DNA of 64,000 nt. Source: Diaphorobacter limosus (GTDB lineage: Bacteria; Pseudomonadota; Gammaproteobacteria; Burkholderiales; Burkholderiaceae_C). Each line of letters begins with the position of its first letter. The first letter of the stretch is position 1. The notes under the pieces were generated by a model. The model worked only from the letters and a program-made list of their open reading frames with translations, was not told the DNA's origin and searched no databases. The translations under genes and the position numbers were made by a program. Shown here piece after piece: positions 48,739 through 58,986 of this stretch. The stretch lies in NCBI RefSeq assembly GCF_033100095.1, contig NZ_CP136921.1, positions 900,501-964,500 of the forward strand, read 5' to 3'.

Positions 48739-50058
48739 TTACTTCTGAAACGGGCCCCAATCGGGCTCGCGGATGTCGCCTCCCTGCCCGGCCAGCCTGG
48801 CCTTGATCTTGCCGTCCAGGGTGGTCGTCATGAGCGCCTCGCGCCCCTGCTGCTGGGTGCCGTACAGGATGAGGCGGCTATTGGGTGCAAAGCTCGGGCT
48901 TTCGTCGGCAGAGGTATCGGTAAGCGAGCTGACCGTGCCCGACTTCAGATCCATGACCTGCAGCTTGAAGGCGCCGCCGATGCGCGAGATATAGGCCAGC
49001 CACTGCCCGTCGGGGCTGATGGCCGGCGAGATGTTGTAGGAGCCATTGAAGGTCACGCGCTCGGCATTGCCGCCACCGCTACCCACGCGATAAATCTGCG
49101 GTGAGCCGCCGCGGTCGCTCACGAAGTAAATGCTGCGGCCGTCGCTGGAGAAGGCCGGCTCGGTATCAATGCCGGCGCTTTGCATCAGGCGGCGCGGCTC
49201 GCCGCCGCCCGCGTCGATGGTGTAGAGCTGCGAGCCACCGTCGCGGCTCAGTGTGACGGCCAGGGTGCGCCCGTCGGGCGACCAGGCGGGAGCGCTGTTG
49301 GAGCCGCGGAAGTTGGCGATCAGCCGGCGCTTGCCCGTGGCCACATCGTGCACATAGACCACCGGCTTGCGCGACTCGAACGACACATAGGCCAATTGCG
49401 TACCCGTGGGCGACCAGGCCGGGGAGATGATGGGCTCGGGGCTTGACAGTGCCGACTGGGCATTTTCGCCATCGGCATCGGCCACCCACAGGCTGTAGCG
49501 CGCGCCCACCTTGGTGACATAGGCGATGCGCGTGGAGAACACACCGCGTTCGCCGGTGAGCTTCTCGTAGATGAAATCTGCGATGCGGTGCGCCACCAGG
49601 CGCAGGTCGGCCTGCGTCACGACAAAGCTCTGTCCGCCCAGATCCTGGCCCTTGACCACATCCCATAGCCTGAAGCGCACGTCAAAGCGCCCGTCGGCCA
49701 GACGCGTCACGCTGCCGGTGTTCAGGGCGTCGGCCTTGCGCTGGCGCCACTGCGACAGGTCCGGGCGTGAGGTTTCATCGAGCGGCACGCCCGAGGCGTC
49801 AACGCCGACAAAGCGGCCGCTGCGCTCCAGGTCGGCCTGCACGATGGCGGAGATCTTCTGCGGCGACTGCGCCTCACCGCGCAGCGGCGCGATGGCGATC
49901 GGCAGTTGCGTCAGGCCCACGCCCGTGATCTCGACACGGAACTGGGCAAGTGCTGGCAGGCTGGAGGCGGCGGCCAGTGCTGCGACAGCATGGCGGCGCG
50001 AGATGTGCGGCATGGCCGCGCGAAGGGGTGAGGATGGGAAGGTGCGCTCGATAGTCAT
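48739..50058 (-). CDS. tolB: Tol-Pal translocation protein TolB
   Basis: A 439-residue periplasmic protein: an N-terminal signal, a TolB_N domain (about 45-150), and a six-bladed beta-propeller with repeated PDG motifs (SPAWSPTGTQLAYVS, NSAPAWSPDGRTLAV, INISPAISPDGQWLAY-like). The start is 50058 or, with a shorter signal peptide, 50013. tolQRA are not adjacent. Three tandem 11-bp repeats lie directly before the start. Confidence 0.93.
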   Translation of the reverse strand: MTIERTFPSSPLRAAMPHISRRHAVAALAAASSLPALAQFRVEITGVGLTQLPIAIAPLRGEAQSPQKISAIVQADLERSGRFVGVDASGVPLDETSRPDLSQWRQRKADALNTGSVTRLADGRFDVRFRLWDVVKGQDLGGQSFVVTQADLRLVAHRIADFIYEKLTGERGVFSTRIAYVTKVGARYSLWVADADGENAQSALSSPEPIISPAWSPTGTQLAYVSFESRKPVVYVHDVATGKRRLIANFRGSNSAPAWSPDGRTLAVTLSRDGGSQLYTIDAGGGEPRRLMQSAGIDTEPAFSSDGRSIYFVSDRGGSPQIYRVGSGGGNAERVTFNGSYNISPAISPDGQWLAYISRIGGAFKLQVMDLKSGTVSSLTDTSADESPSFAPNSRLILYGTQQQGREALMTTTLDGKIKARLAGQGGDIREPDWGPFQK

Positions 50059-50062
50059 TGGC

Positions 50063-50095
50063 AACCGTTGAATAACCGTCAAATAACCGTTTAGT
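50063..50095. promoter_or_regulatory. Three tandem 11-bp repeats upstream of tolB
   Basis: AACCGTTGAAT, AACCGTCAAAT and AACCGTTTAGT follow each other without gaps, 5 bases before the tolB start. One-helix-turn spacing is the pattern bound by OmpR/PhoB-type response regulators. Binding is inference. Confidence 0.5.
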
Positions 50096-50177
50096 GCCGG
50101 TCAACAGAACCTGCGATGTTACACATAGCGTAGCGCGCCATGTCACAAACTGTGCTGCTGCGTAGAATCCGCCCCTC

Positions 50178-51950
50178 ATGCAAGACTTGAATCATAGCGC
50201 GCCCAAGCCCCCCCAGCCGCCAACACCATCGCTGTTAGCCCGGCTGCGGCGCCTGCATGCGTACTTTGGTTACCAGCGTCTGGCCTGGGCCATGGCCTTG
50301 CTGGCCACCGTGGTGGCCGCCATCACCGAGCCGCTGATACCCGCGCTGCTCAAACCCTTGCTCGATCAGGGCTTCACGGAGGGATCACTGAATCTGTGGA
50401 TGGTTCCCACGGCCATCATCGGTGTGTTCCTGGTGCGCGGACTGGCCCAGTTCACTGGCCAGTATGCGCTCTCGCGCATCGCCAACGAAGGCATGCTGCG
50501 CCTGCGCACGGCCCTGTTCGAGCGACTGCTGGCGGCCGACATGGCGCTGTTTCGACAGCAGTCGGCAAGCACCCTGTCGAACACCGTGGTGTATGAGGTG
50601 CAGACCGGCTTCACCTCGCTGGTGCAGGCGCTGATTGGCGTGTCGCGCGACGGCTTCACCCTGGTGGCGTTACTGGGTTACCTGATTTATTTGAACTGGC
50701 AGCTCACGCTCATCGTGGCCGTCATGGTGCCCGGCGTGGGCTGGATCATGAAGGCCTTGTCGCGCCGTCTGTACAAGATCACCAAGAGCAGCCAGCAGGC
50801 CACCGACGACCTGGCCTATGTGGTGGAAGAGAACGTGCTCGCCCACCGCATGGTGCGCCTGCATGGCGCACAAGCCGGTCAGGCCGCGCGCTTCAACAGC
50901 CTGAGCCAGCGCCTGCGCCACCTGGCCATCAAATCCACCATCGCCTCGGCGGCCATGACGCCCACCACGCAGCTGCTGGCCGCCGGCGCCCTGTCGGCCG
51001 TGATCTGCATCGCCCTGTGGCAAAGCCATGGCCATGGTGCCAAGGATGTGTCGGTGGGCGGCTTTGCCTCGTTCATCGCGGCCATGCTGATGCTGATTGC
51101 GCCGATACGCCGCATGGCCGATGTGGCCAACCCGATCACGCGCGGCGTGGCGGCGCTGGAGCGCGGCCTGCTGCTGCTCAGCGACGCACCGGCCGAAACC
51201 GGCGGCACGCATGCCGTGCAGCATGCCCAGGGCGCCATCAGCCTGCGCGATGTGAACGTGTCGTTTGACAGCGAGCATGCGCCCGCGCTCAGCGGCGTGA
51301 GCCTGGACATCCGCCCCGGCGAGATCGTGGCCCTGGTCGGGCCGTCGGGCGCCGGCAAGACCACGCTGGTGAACCTGCTGCCGCGCTTTGTGGCAGCCAG
51401 CAGCGGCCAGGTGCTGATCGACGGCGTGGCCGCGCAGGACTGGCGCCTAGAGTCGCTGCGCGCGCAATTCGCCATGGTGAGCCAGGACGTGGTGATGTTC
51501 AACGACAGCATTGCCGCCAATGTGGCCCTGGGTGCCGCCATTGACGAAGAGCGCGTGCACCACTGCCTGGCGGCCGCCAATCTGGCCGAGCATGTGGCCG
51601 CCCTGCCCCAGGGCGTGCACACCATCGTGGGGCACAACGCCACGCAGCTGTCGGGTGGGCAGCGCCAGCGCCTGGCAATCGCACGCGCGCTGTACAAGGA
51701 CGCGCCCATCCTGATCCTGGACGAGGCCACCTCGGCGCTCGATACCGAGTCCGAACGCCTGGTGCAAGACGCCCTGCAGCGCCTGATGCGCGGGCGCACC
51801 ACCCTGGTCATCGCCCACCGCCTGTCCACCATCGAGCATGCCGACCGCGTGGTGGTGATGGAGCGCGGGCGCATTGCCGAGCAGGGCACGCATGCCGAGC
51901 TGGTGGCCGCCGGCGGGCTGTTTGCGCGCCTGCAGGCACACACCTCTTGA
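50178..51950 (+). CDS. msbA: Lipid A export ABC transporter MsbA
   Basis: A 590-residue half-transporter: six membrane helices (about 30-330) and a C-terminal ABC domain with GPSGAGKTT, LSGGQRQRLAIARAL, ILILDEATSALD and VIAHRLST. It flips lipid A-core across the inner membrane. It is divergent from tolB across 119 bp, with a -10-like TAGAAT at 50163, only 10 bases before the ATG region. Confidence 0.92.
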   Translation: MQDLNHSAPKPPQPPTPSLLARLRRLHAYFGYQRLAWAMALLATVVAAITEPLIPALLKPLLDQGFTEGSLNLWMVPTAIIGVFLVRGLAQFTGQYALSRIANEGMLRLRTALFERLLAADMALFRQQSASTLSNTVVYEVQTGFTSLVQALIGVSRDGFTLVALLGYLIYLNWQLTLIVAVMVPGVGWIMKALSRRLYKITKSSQQATDDLAYVVEENVLAHRMVRLHGAQAGQAARFNSLSQRLRHLAIKSTIASAAMTPTTQLLAAGALSAVICIALWQSHGHGAKDVSVGGFASFIAAMLMLIAPIRRMADVANPITRGVAALERGLLLLSDAPAETGGTHAVQHAQGAISLRDVNVSFDSEHAPALSGVSLDIRPGEIVALVGPSGAGKTTLVNLLPRFVAASSGQVLIDGVAAQDWRLESLRAQFAMVSQDVVMFNDSIAANVALGAAIDEERVHHCLAAANLAEHVAALPQGVHTIVGHNATQLSGGQRQRLAIARALYKDAPILILDEATSALDTESERLVQDALQRLMRGRTTLVIAHRLSTIEHADRVVVMERGRIAEQGTHAELVAAGGLFARLQAHTS

Positions 51951-51951
51951 C

Positions 51952-52012
51952 GCAAAAAAGATAGCTACTCGCGCTTACCCTATGAGGGCCAGAGGCCAAA
52001 AAACCTTCAAAC
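51952..52012 (+). repeat. Interspersed repeat copy between msbA and the biotin carboxylase gene
   Basis: Reads AAAAAGATAGCTACTCGCGC, TTACCCTATGAGGGCCAG and AGGCCAAAAAACCTTC. It fills the gap between two converging genes. Confidence 0.8.
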
Positions 52013-52014
52013 CA

Positions 52015-53742
52015 TCAAGTAATGCGCGCGATGCAAGAGCCTGCCGCCTGGTAGCTGCCGGCCGCCGCCTGCAGCGTGATGCGGCCGGAGCGGTGCGCAG
52101 TGACCTGCATTTCCATCTTCATGGCCTCCATGACGGCAATGACGTCGCCGGCCTGAACGGCATCGCCCTCCCCTACCTTCCAGGCGTGCAGGTTGCCGGC
52201 GATGGGGGCGGCGACGGCGGCCTCGTCCACCGACTCCTGGGCGACGGCCGCAGTGGCCGATGCGCCGCCGGCGGCGGCCAGCCCCTGCAGCAGCACGGCC
52301 GGCAGGCCCAGTTGCAGGCGCCGGCCATCGATCTCGATGGCGCAGCGCACCAGGCTGGCGTCGGCCTGGGGCGCGGCACGTACCGCCGCCGCGAGGTCGT
52401 TGGCAAAGGCGGTTTCTATCCAGCGCGTATGCACCTTGAAGCCATCGGCGGCTATGAAGTCCGCCTGCTCCATGACCGCCCGGTGAAACGGCAGCACGCT
52501 GGCCACGCCATCGATCTGAAACTCGGCCAGCGCGCGGCGCGCACGTGCCAGCGCCTGCTCGCGCGTGCTGCCGGTGACGATGAGCTTGGCCATCAGCGAG
52601 TCGAAAGTGCCGGGCACGATGGAGCCCGCCTGCACGCCCGAGTCCACGCGCACGCCGGGGCCGCTGGGCGCATCAAAGCGCTGCACGGGCCCGGGCGTGG
52701 GCAGAAAGCCGCGGCCCACGTCCTCGGCGTTGATGCGGAATTCAAACGCATGGCCCAGTGGCGCGGGCGTCTCGGTGATGGACAGGGGCAGACCGTCGGC
52801 CACGCGCAGCTGCTCCAGCACCAGATCCAGGCCGGTGGTCTGCTCGGTCACCGGGTGCTCGACCTGCAGGCGCGTGTTCACCTCCAAAAACGATAGGGCG
52901 CCGCTGCCCGAGAGCAAAAATTCCACCGTGCCCGCGCTCTCGTAGCCGACCTCGGCGCAGATGTCGTGCGCGGCCTGGTGGATGCGCTGGCGCTGGGCGT
53001 CGGTCAAAAACGGTGCGGGTGCTTCTTCCACCAGCTTCTGGTTGCGCCGCTGCAACGAGCAGTCGCGCGTGCCCAGCACCACCACCTTGCCATGCTTGTC
53101 GCCCATCACCTGGGCCTCGATATGGCGCGGCTTGTCCAGAAACTGCTCGACAAAGCATTCGCCGCGGCCAAAGGCCGCCGTGGCCTCGCGCACGGCAGAC
53201 GCGTACAGCTCGGCCACCTCATCCATGCGCCACGCGATCTTCATGCCGCGCCCGCCGCCGCCAAAAGCCGCCTTGATGATGATGGGCAGGCCATGCTGCT
53301 CGGCAAAGGCCAGCACCTCGGCGGCGTCTTTTGCCGGCTCCGACGTGCCCTGCACCAGCGGCGCGCCCACCTTGAGCGCGATCTTGCGCGCCTCCAGCTT
53401 GTCACCCAGACGCGCAATGGCCTGGGGCGTGGGGCCAATCCAGGCCAGGCCCGCATCAAGCACGGCCTGGGCAAACGCTGCGCTCTCGGACAGGAAGCCG
53501 TAGCCGGGGTGCACGGCGTCGGCGCCGCTCTTGCGGGCGATGTCCAGCAGTTTTTCTATGTGCAGATAGGTGTCTGCCGGGCGGTCACCGTCAAGCCCCC
53601 AGGCCTCGTCGGCCATGCGTGCGTGCAGGGCGTCGATGTCGGCATTGGCATACACGGCGACGGACTGCACGCCGTAGTCGCGGCAGGCGCGCACCACACG
53701 GACGGCGATCTCGCCCCGATTGGCAATCAGAACCTTCTTCAT
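52015..53742 (-). CDS. Biotin carboxylase with biotin carrier domain
   Basis: A 575-residue fusion. Residues 1-445 are a biotin carboxylase ([34 protein letters not shown]-grasp [23 protein letters not shown]); the C-terminal 75 residues are a carrier domain with the biotinylated lysine in EAMKMEMQV. In PxpABC clusters such enzymes occur next to 5-oxoprolinase genes, though acyl-CoA carboxylation is also possible. No carboxyltransferase subunit lies nearby. It is the last gene of the operon; a remnant of a second start lies directly upstream. Confidence 0.9.
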   Translation of the reverse strand: MKKVLIANRGEIAVRVVRACRDYGVQSVAVYANADIDALHARMADEAWGLDGDRPADTYLHIEKLLDIARKSGADAVHPGYGFLSESAAFAQAVLDAGLAWIGPTPQAIARLGDKLEARKIALKVGAPLVQGTSEPAKDAAEVLAFAEQHGLPIIIKAAFGGGGRGMKIAWRMDEVAELYASAVREATAAFGRGECFVEQFLDKPRHIEAQVMGDKHGKVVVLGTRDCSLQRRNQKLVEEAPAPFLTDAQRQRIHQAAHDICAEVGYESAGTVEFLLSGSGALSFLEVNTRLQVEHPVTEQTTGLDLVLEQLRVADGLPLSITETPAPLGHAFEFRINAEDVGRGFLPTPGPVQRFDAPSGPGVRVDSGVQAGSIVPGTFDSLMAKLIVTGSTREQALARARRALAEFQIDGVASVLPFHRAVMEQADFIAADGFKVHTRWIETAFANDLAAAVRAAPQADASLVRCAIEIDGRRLQLGLPAVLLQGLAAAGGASATAAVAQESVDEAAVAAPIAGNLHAWKVGEGDAVQAGDVIAVMEAMKMEMQVTAHRSGRITLQAAAGSYQAAGSCIARIT

Positions 53743-53877
53743 GACTTCAAACCTTTCGCCTTCAGTAAATGCTGGATGGCGAGAACGCCGTCGCCTGCTG
53801 CGCAGGCACCGCAATGTGATGAAACGCCCGCTGCGCGGTCGTTTTCTCCGCGATTGGCAATGAGGACTTTTTTCATG
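53741..53877 (-). other. Duplicated start of the biotin carboxylase gene (vestigial 45-codon frame)
   Basis: The frame begins [11 protein letters not shown], identical to the first 11 residues of the carboxylase downstream, then continues with unrelated sequence ([18 protein letters not shown]) and stops at a TGA overlapping the real ATG. At DNA level about 10 of the first 33 bases differ, mainly at third positions, so this is either an old duplication or a coding leftover from a second carboxylase. It might be translated and coupled to the real gene. Confidence 0.5.
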
Positions 53878-53881
53878 GCAT

Positions 53882-55486
53882 TCAAGGACGGTTGATGGCC
53901 TCGAAGGGCCGGATGGGGTTGAAGCGCACCCAGGCGTTCACGGGGATCTGGCCCGCGCGATCGAGGTGGTGCGGCGCGATGCAGGCGATCACGGGGTAGC
54001 CGCCGGTCAGCGGGTGGTCGGCCAGGAACAGCACCGGCTGGCCGCTGGCCGGCACCTGGATGGCGCCGGTGGGCGTGCCCTCGCTGGGCAGCTCCTGGGT
54101 GATGGAGCGGGTCAGCGGCTGCTCGCCCGCCAGGCGCAGGCCCACGCGGTTGGACTGGGGCGTGACGCGCCAGCGCTGACTGGCGAGCAGCTGCACGGCC
54201 TGGGGCGTGAACCAGTCGGTGCGCGGGCCCATGATCACGTCCAGCACCACCTCCCCATCGGGGCCGGGCAGATCATCGGGCGGCAGCTCGGCGCCGCCGA
54301 CTATCGAGCCCCGCGCCACGGGGCGCAAGGCAAGCCGGTCGCCCGCCGCCAGCGCCGGCGGGCCGACATGGGCCAGGGTGTCGGTGCTCAGGCTGCCGAG
54401 GATGGGGGCCACGTCATAGCCGCCGCGCGCCGCCACATAGCAGCGCGTGCCGGCAACGGGCTCGCCAATGGCCAGCAGATCGCCATGCGCCAGGGCCAGG
54501 GGCTGGTAGCGCGGCACGCTGGTGCGCAGGCCACCGGCGCTGGTAAGCGTCAGGGGCGCATCGGCGCCGGTCACGGCGACCACGGTGTCGCCATGGCTCA
54601 TCAGCCGCAGGCCGCCGTTCACGGTCTCCAGGCAGGCCATGTCGGGTGGGTTGCCCACCAGCCGATTCGCCGTGCGGCAGGCGCCCTGGTCCAGCGCACC
54701 GGAGGCCGACACGCCCTGCCCCGCCAAACCGGGCCGGCCCATGTCTTGCAGCAGCGTGAGCAGGCCGGGCGAGCGCACCTCCAGCGCCTGCCCCCGCGCT
54801 GGTGCGGGCGCTGCGGGCTTCAAGTGTTTTTGGTCTGCAGCGCGCTCCAGTTGTGCGCGAACAGCTACAGACAGAGTAGCAATATCGACAAAACGCACGC
54901 GAAAACCCGGCTGCAGCAGCGCCGGCTGCTCGCGCTCTATGTCCCACATGGCCAGCGGCGTGGTGCCCAGGATCTGCCAGCCCCCGGGGCTGGCCTGCGG
55001 ATAGACGCCGCTGAAGCGCCCGGCCAGCGCCACGGCGCCCGCCGGAATGCGCGTGCGCGGCGTGGCGCGGCGCGGCACATCCAGGCTCTCATGCCCGCCC
55101 GACAGGTAGGCAAAGCCCGGCGCAAAGCCGACGAAGGCCACGCTGTAGTCGCTACCTGTGTGGCGGCGCACCAGCTCCTCGGGCGTGATGCCCAGGATTT
55201 GCGCCACCTCGGCCAGATCCTCGCCGTCGTAGTGCACGGGGATTTCCACCAGGGTGGCGTCGCGCCGCACCTGCTGCGACAGGTCGCGCGCGGCAATAGC
55301 CTGCACCAACGCGGCCACGCTGGTGGCCGAAGGGCGGAACTGCACGAGGATGGTGCGCGCCGCAGGCACCAACTCCTGCACGCCCGGAAGGGGCTCGCGC
55401 TGCAGCGAAGCCAGCAGCGCCAGGGTCTGATCCAGATCGGCCAGCTCCACCAGCAGCGCGTTCAATGAGACGGGCAGGAAGCGCAT
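53882..55486 (-). CDS. pxpBC: 5-oxoprolinase subunits B and C fused (KipI-KipA)
   Basis: A 534-residue fusion. Residues 1-205 are the PxpB/KipI domain ([49 protein letters not shown]). Residues about 230-534 are the PxpC/KipA (cyclophilin-like) domain ([46 protein letters not shown]). With PxpA it would open 5-oxoproline to glutamate using ATP. The linker (203-223) is encoded by an interspersed repeat copy. It starts 1 bp after the DUF1445 stop. Confidence 0.92.
   Translation of the reverse strand: MRFLPVSLNALLVELADLDQTLALLASLQREPLPGVQELVPAARTILVQFRPSATSVAALVQAIAARDLSQQVRRDATLVEIPVHYDGEDLAEVAQILGITPEELVRRHTGSDYSVAFVGFAPGFAYLSGGHESLDVPRRATPRTRIPAGAVALAGRFSGVYPQASPGGWQILGTTPLAMWDIEREQPALLQPGFRVRFVDIATLSVAVRAQLERAADQKHLKPAAPAPARGQALEVRSPGLLTLLQDMGRPGLAGQGVSASGALDQGACRTANRLVGNPPDMACLETVNGGLRLMSHGDTVVAVTGADAPLTLTSAGGLRTSVPRYQPLALAHGDLLAIGEPVAGTRCYVAARGGYDVAPILGSLSTDTLAHVGPPALAAGDRLALRPVARGSIVGGAELPPDDLPGPDGEVVLDVIMGPRTDWFTPQAVQLLASQRWRVTPQSNRVGLRLAGEQPLTRSITQELPSEGTPTGAIQVPASGQPVLFLADHPLTGGYPVIACIAPHHLDRAGQIPVNAWVRFNPIRPFEAINRP
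54818..54878 (-). repeat. Interspersed repeat copy in the PxpB-PxpC linker, sense orientation
   Basis: The minus strand reads TGTAGCTGTTCGCGCACAAC, TGGAGCGCGCTGC and AGACCAAAAACACTTGAAG. In frame, it encodes [17 protein letters not shown] between the two fused domains. Confidence 0.8.
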
Positions 55487-55487
55487 A

Positions 55488-56300
55488 TCAGACGTGGTAG
55501 CTGCTGTCGGGCACATCAGTGATAAACATATAGCCCGGCGCATGCGTGACCGCGAACGGCACGCCCGAGGCCATCACCGCCGCCTGGGGCGTGACGCCGC
55601 AGGCCCAGAACACGGGGATCTCGCCGGGCTCGATACGCACCGGGTCGCCAAAGTCGGGCCTGGCCAGATCGGCAATGCCCAGCGCGGCCGGGTCGCCCAC
55701 ATGCACGGGTGCGCCATGCACGGCGGGAAAGCGCGCCGAGATGCTGACCGCATCGGCCACGCGGTGCGCGGGAATGGGCCGCATGGACACCACCATCTCG
55801 CCATGCAGACGCCCTGCCGGGCGGCATTGGCGACTGGTGCGGTACATGGGCACGTTGCCGCCGTCGGCAATGTGGCGCACCTCGATGCCGGCCTCCTGCA
55901 GCGGGGTTTCAAACGTGAAGCTGCAGCCGATCAGAAAGGTGACCAGGTCCGGGTGCTCGGCCCACAGGGCCGTGGCGTCCTGCACCTCCTCGGCCAGCTT
56001 GCCATGGCGCCAGACGCGGTACAGCGGAATGTCGGTGCGGATGTCGGCGCCTTCGGCCAGCACCGTGTGGTGCGCACCGGCCTCGATCACGTCCAGCACC
56101 GGGCAGGGCTTGGGGTTACGCTGGGCGTAGAGCAGAAAGTCCCAGGCCCAGTCGCGCGGCAGCGCAATCATGTTGGCCTGGGTCATGCCGGGCGCCACGC
56201 CTGCCGTGGGCTGCTTCAGGCCGGCGCGGTAGGCCGCGCGCGCCTGGCGAGCGGCGGCCTGAGCAGGGGTGTGGACCTGTTGCAATGGGTTGTTCGTCAT
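55488..56300 (-). CDS. DUF1445 / YcsI-type putative hydro-lyase
   Basis: A 270-residue DUF1445 protein ([33 protein letters not shown] N-terminus seen as [68 protein letters not shown]). Related proteins include D-glutamate cyclase, which makes 5-oxo-D-proline; this fits the operon. GGGAG precedes the ATG by 9 bases; a TTG six codons upstream is less likely. It lies between pxpA and pxpBC. Confidence 0.88.
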   Translation of the reverse strand: MTNNPLQQVHTPAQAAARQARAAYRAGLKQPTAGVAPGMTQANMIALPRDWAWDFLLYAQRNPKPCPVLDVIEAGAHHTVLAEGADIRTDIPLYRVWRHGKLAEEVQDATALWAEHPDLVTFLIGCSFTFETPLQEAGIEVRHIADGGNVPMYRTSRQCRPAGRLHGEMVVSMRPIPAHRVADAVSISARFPAVHGAPVHVGDPAALGIADLARPDFGDPVRIEPGEIPVFWACGVTPQAAVMASGVPFAVTHAPGYMFITDVPDSSYHV

Positions 56301-56325
56301 GGTGCTGGCTCCCGTCAATCAGCCG

Positions 56326-57084
56326 TCAAACAAATGGCCGCACGGCAACGCCGTCCGCCTCCAGCGCCTTGCGCACGGCGCGCGCCATCTCCACGGCGCC
56401 AGGGCTGTCGCCGTGCACGCAGATGGACTGGGCGTCCAGGCGAACCAGGCTGCCATCGATGGCCTCGACCACGCCGTCTTTCACCAGGCGCAGCATGCGC
56501 CGGGCCACCAGGGCGCTGTCGTGCAGCACGGCGCCCTTGTCGCGGCGCGACACCAGCGTGCCCTGGGGCGTGTAGCCACGATCGGCAAAGGCCTCGGCGA
56601 TCACGCGCAGGCCGGCGTCCCGCGCCCATTGCACCAGCGGCGAGGCCGCCAGCACCACCAGTGCCAGGCCGGCATCGACGGCGCGGATGGCGGCAATCAC
56701 GTCGCGCGCCTGGCGCTCGTCGTGCGCAATGGTGTTGTACAGCGCGCCATGGGGCTTGACGTAGGCGATGCGCGTGCCGGCCGCCTGCGCCAGGCCCTGC
56801 AGGGCGCCGATCTGGTAGATCACGTCGGCCACCAGGTCGGGGCTGGCCACATCCATGTTGCGCCGGCCAAAGCCGATCAGATCCGGATAGGCCACATGCG
56901 CGCCCACGGCCACGCCGCGCGCCTTTGCGGCCCGGAGCGTGGCCAGGATGCCGGCCGGGTCGCCCGCATGAAAGCCGCAGGCCACGTTGGCGCTGCTGAC
57001 GATGTCGAGCATGGCGGCGTCGTCGCCCATGCTCCAGGCGCCCAGGCTCTCGCCCAGGTCGCTGTTCAGGTCGATCACGGACAT
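56326..57084 (-). CDS. pxpA: 5-oxoprolinase subunit A (LamB/YcsF family)
   Basis: A 252-residue LamB_YcsF protein: [60 protein letters not shown] and [14 protein letters not shown] are all present. With PxpB/PxpC it hydrolyses 5-oxoproline. It starts 11 bp after the TRAP large-subunit gene, linking uptake with catabolism. Confidence 0.93.
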   Translation of the reverse strand: MSVIDLNSDLGESLGAWSMGDDAAMLDIVSSANVACGFHAGDPAGILATLRAAKARGVAVGAHVAYPDLIGFGRRNMDVASPDLVADVIYQIGALQGLAQAAGTRIAYVKPHGALYNTIAHDERQARDVIAAIRAVDAGLALVVLAASPLVQWARDAGLRVIAEAFADRGYTPQGTLVSRRDKGAVLHDSALVARRMLRLVKDGVVEAIDGSLVRLDAQSICVHGDSPGAVEMARAVRKALEADGVAVRPFV

Positions 57085-57095
57085 GGCGCACTCCC

Positions 57096-58388
57096 TTACA
57101 TGTGCGAAGGCAGCCAGAGCACGATCTGCGGCCAGACATAGAGCATGATCACGGCGGCCAGCATGACGAAGAACATGGGCGCGGCCACGCGGGCGATCCA
57201 GCCTATGTCACGCTTGGTCAGGCCCTGGATGACGAACAGGTTCAGCCCCACGGGCGGCGTGATCTGCGCCATCTCCACCACCAGCACGATGAAGATGCCG
57301 AACCAGATCAGGTCATAGCCCGCCGCCTCGACCGTGGGCAGCAGCACGGCAATCGTCAGCACCACCATGGAGATGCCGTCCAGAAAGCAGCCCAGCACGA
57401 TGAAGAACACCGTCAGCATCATCAAGAGGGCAAACGGCGACAGGTGCAGCGAACCTATCCATTCGGCCAGGTGGCGCGGCAGGCCGATGAAGCCCATGGC
57501 CAGCGTGAGGAAGGCCGCCCCGGCCAGGATCAGGCCGATCATGCAGTACACGCGGCAGGCGGCGACCAGGCCCTCGGTGAACTTCTGCCAGGTCAGCGAC
57601 CCCTCAATGGCTGCCAGGCCCAGCGCGCCGGCCACGCCCAGGGCAGCGGCCTCGGTGGCGGTTGCCACGCCGCTATAGATGCCGCCGAGCACCAGGCCGA
57701 TCAGGATCACCGCCGGTATGAGAAAGCGGGATTCGTAGATCTTCTGCATGAAGCCCATGGACATGTCCGACGCCGGCACCTTGTCCCGGTTGAACAGCGC
57801 CCAGGTAGCGATATAGGCCATGAACAGCCCGGCCAGCAGCAGCCCCGGGAACACGCCGGCCAGGAACAGCTTGGCAATCGACACGTTCGCCGCCACGCCA
57901 TAGACGATCATGATGATGGAGGGCGGAATCAGCAGCCCCAGCGTGGCCGAGCCCGCCAGCGTGCCCACGGCCATGGCGTCGGGGTAGCCGCGCTTTTTAA
58001 GCTCGGGCAGGGTCATCTTGCCGATGGTGGCGCAGGTGGCGGCCGAAGAGCCGGAGATGGCGGCAAAGATGGTGCAGCCGACCACGTTGGTGTGCAGCAG
58101 GCGCCCTGGCAGTTTGTCCATCCACGGCGCCAGGCCGCGGAACATGCTGTCCGATAGCTTGCTGCGAAACAGAATCTCGCCCATCCACAGAAACAGCGGC
58201 AGCGCCGTCAGCGTCCAGGCCGAGCTGGCGCCCCAGATCGTCAGCATCATGCTGTCGCCCACCGGGCGGCTGGTGAACAGCCCCATGCCGATGAGTCCCA
58301 CGGCCAGCAGGCCCAGGCCGATCCACATGCCCGCGCCGAGCACCGCGAACAGCGCAATGATCAGCACCAGTGCAGCCATCATGTCCAT
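57096..58388 (-). CDS. TRAP transporter large permease (DctM)
   Basis: A 430-residue DctM-type protein with 11-12 helices; [23 protein letters not shown] and [14 protein letters not shown] are family motifs. It forms the sodium-driven transport channel with DctQ and the periplasmic binding protein. AAGGAG lies 6 bases before the ATG; it starts 11 bp after the small subunit. Substrate likely 5-oxoproline or another organic acid (inference from context). Confidence 0.92.
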   Translation of the reverse strand: MDMMAALVLIIALFAVLGAGMWIGLGLLAVGLIGMGLFTSRPVGDSMMLTIWGASSAWTLTALPLFLWMGEILFRSKLSDSMFRGLAPWMDKLPGRLLHTNVVGCTIFAAISGSSAATCATIGKMTLPELKKRGYPDAMAVGTLAGSATLGLLIPPSIIMIVYGVAANVSIAKLFLAGVFPGLLLAGLFMAYIATWALFNRDKVPASDMSMGFMQKIYESRFLIPAVILIGLVLGGIYSGVATATEAAALGVAGALGLAAIEGSLTWQKFTEGLVAACRVYCMIGLILAGAAFLTLAMGFIGLPRHLAEWIGSLHLSPFALLMMLTVFFIVLGCFLDGISMVVLTIAVLLPTVEAAGYDLIWFGIFIVLVVEMAQITPPVGLNLFVIQGLTKRDIGWIARVAAPMFFVMLAAVIMLYVWPQIVLWLPSHM

Positions 58389-58399
58389 GTTGTTCTCCT

Positions 58400-58909
58400 T
58401 TATTCGGCCACCGAGCCCGGGCCGGCAATGAACCATTCACGCCCGCGCCAGCGCGCCACGATGGCATCCAGAAACGCCAGCGCAAAGGCCGCACAGCCAA
58501 TCGCCATGCACAGCTGCGGAATCCACAGCGGCGTGGCGTCGGCCGCGGGTGAGACGTCGTGCGTGATGTAGGACAGCCACACGGCGCGCGCGGCAAACCA
58601 GGCCAGATAGAGCGCCAGGCCCAGGCCCGCAATCAGCATGGCCCACTCAAAAGCCGCACGGGTACGGCTGCCCATACGGTCAAGCAGCAGCGTGACGCGG
58701 ATATGGTCGCCATGCATCAGCGCCGTGGGCAAGGCAAAGAACAGCGTGGCGGCAATGGCGTAGCCGGCATAGGCATCCAGCCCCTGGATGTCGATGAACG
58801 TCACCTGGCGCGCCAGGATGCCGAGCATGACGATCACGAACGCAGCCACCATGGAAAGGCAGGCGAGCGCTATGAGCAGGCGGTACAAAGGTCGGAAGAG
58901 CTGATCCAT
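58400..58909 (-). CDS. TRAP transporter small permease (DctQ)
   Basis: A 169-residue four-helix protein (helices at about 11-31, 48-70, 88-110 and 129-150) of the DctQ family. It pairs with the DctM gene 11 bp downstream and the binding protein 77 bp upstream. Confidence 0.9.
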   Translation of the reverse strand: MDQLFRPLYRLLIALACLSMVAAFVIVMLGILARQVTFIDIQGLDAYAGYAIAATLFFALPTALMHGDHIRVTLLLDRMGSRTRAAFEWAMLIAGLGLALYLAWFAARAVWLSYITHDVSPAADATPLWIPQLCMAIGCAAFALAFLDAIVARWRGREWFIAGPGSVAE

Positions 58910-58986
58910 GGCGGGCTCCGGGCGGGCTCTGAAAGTGGATGGAAAGGGACGCAGTGCCTATGCGGCCCGCGTCCCGATGAGACAGG

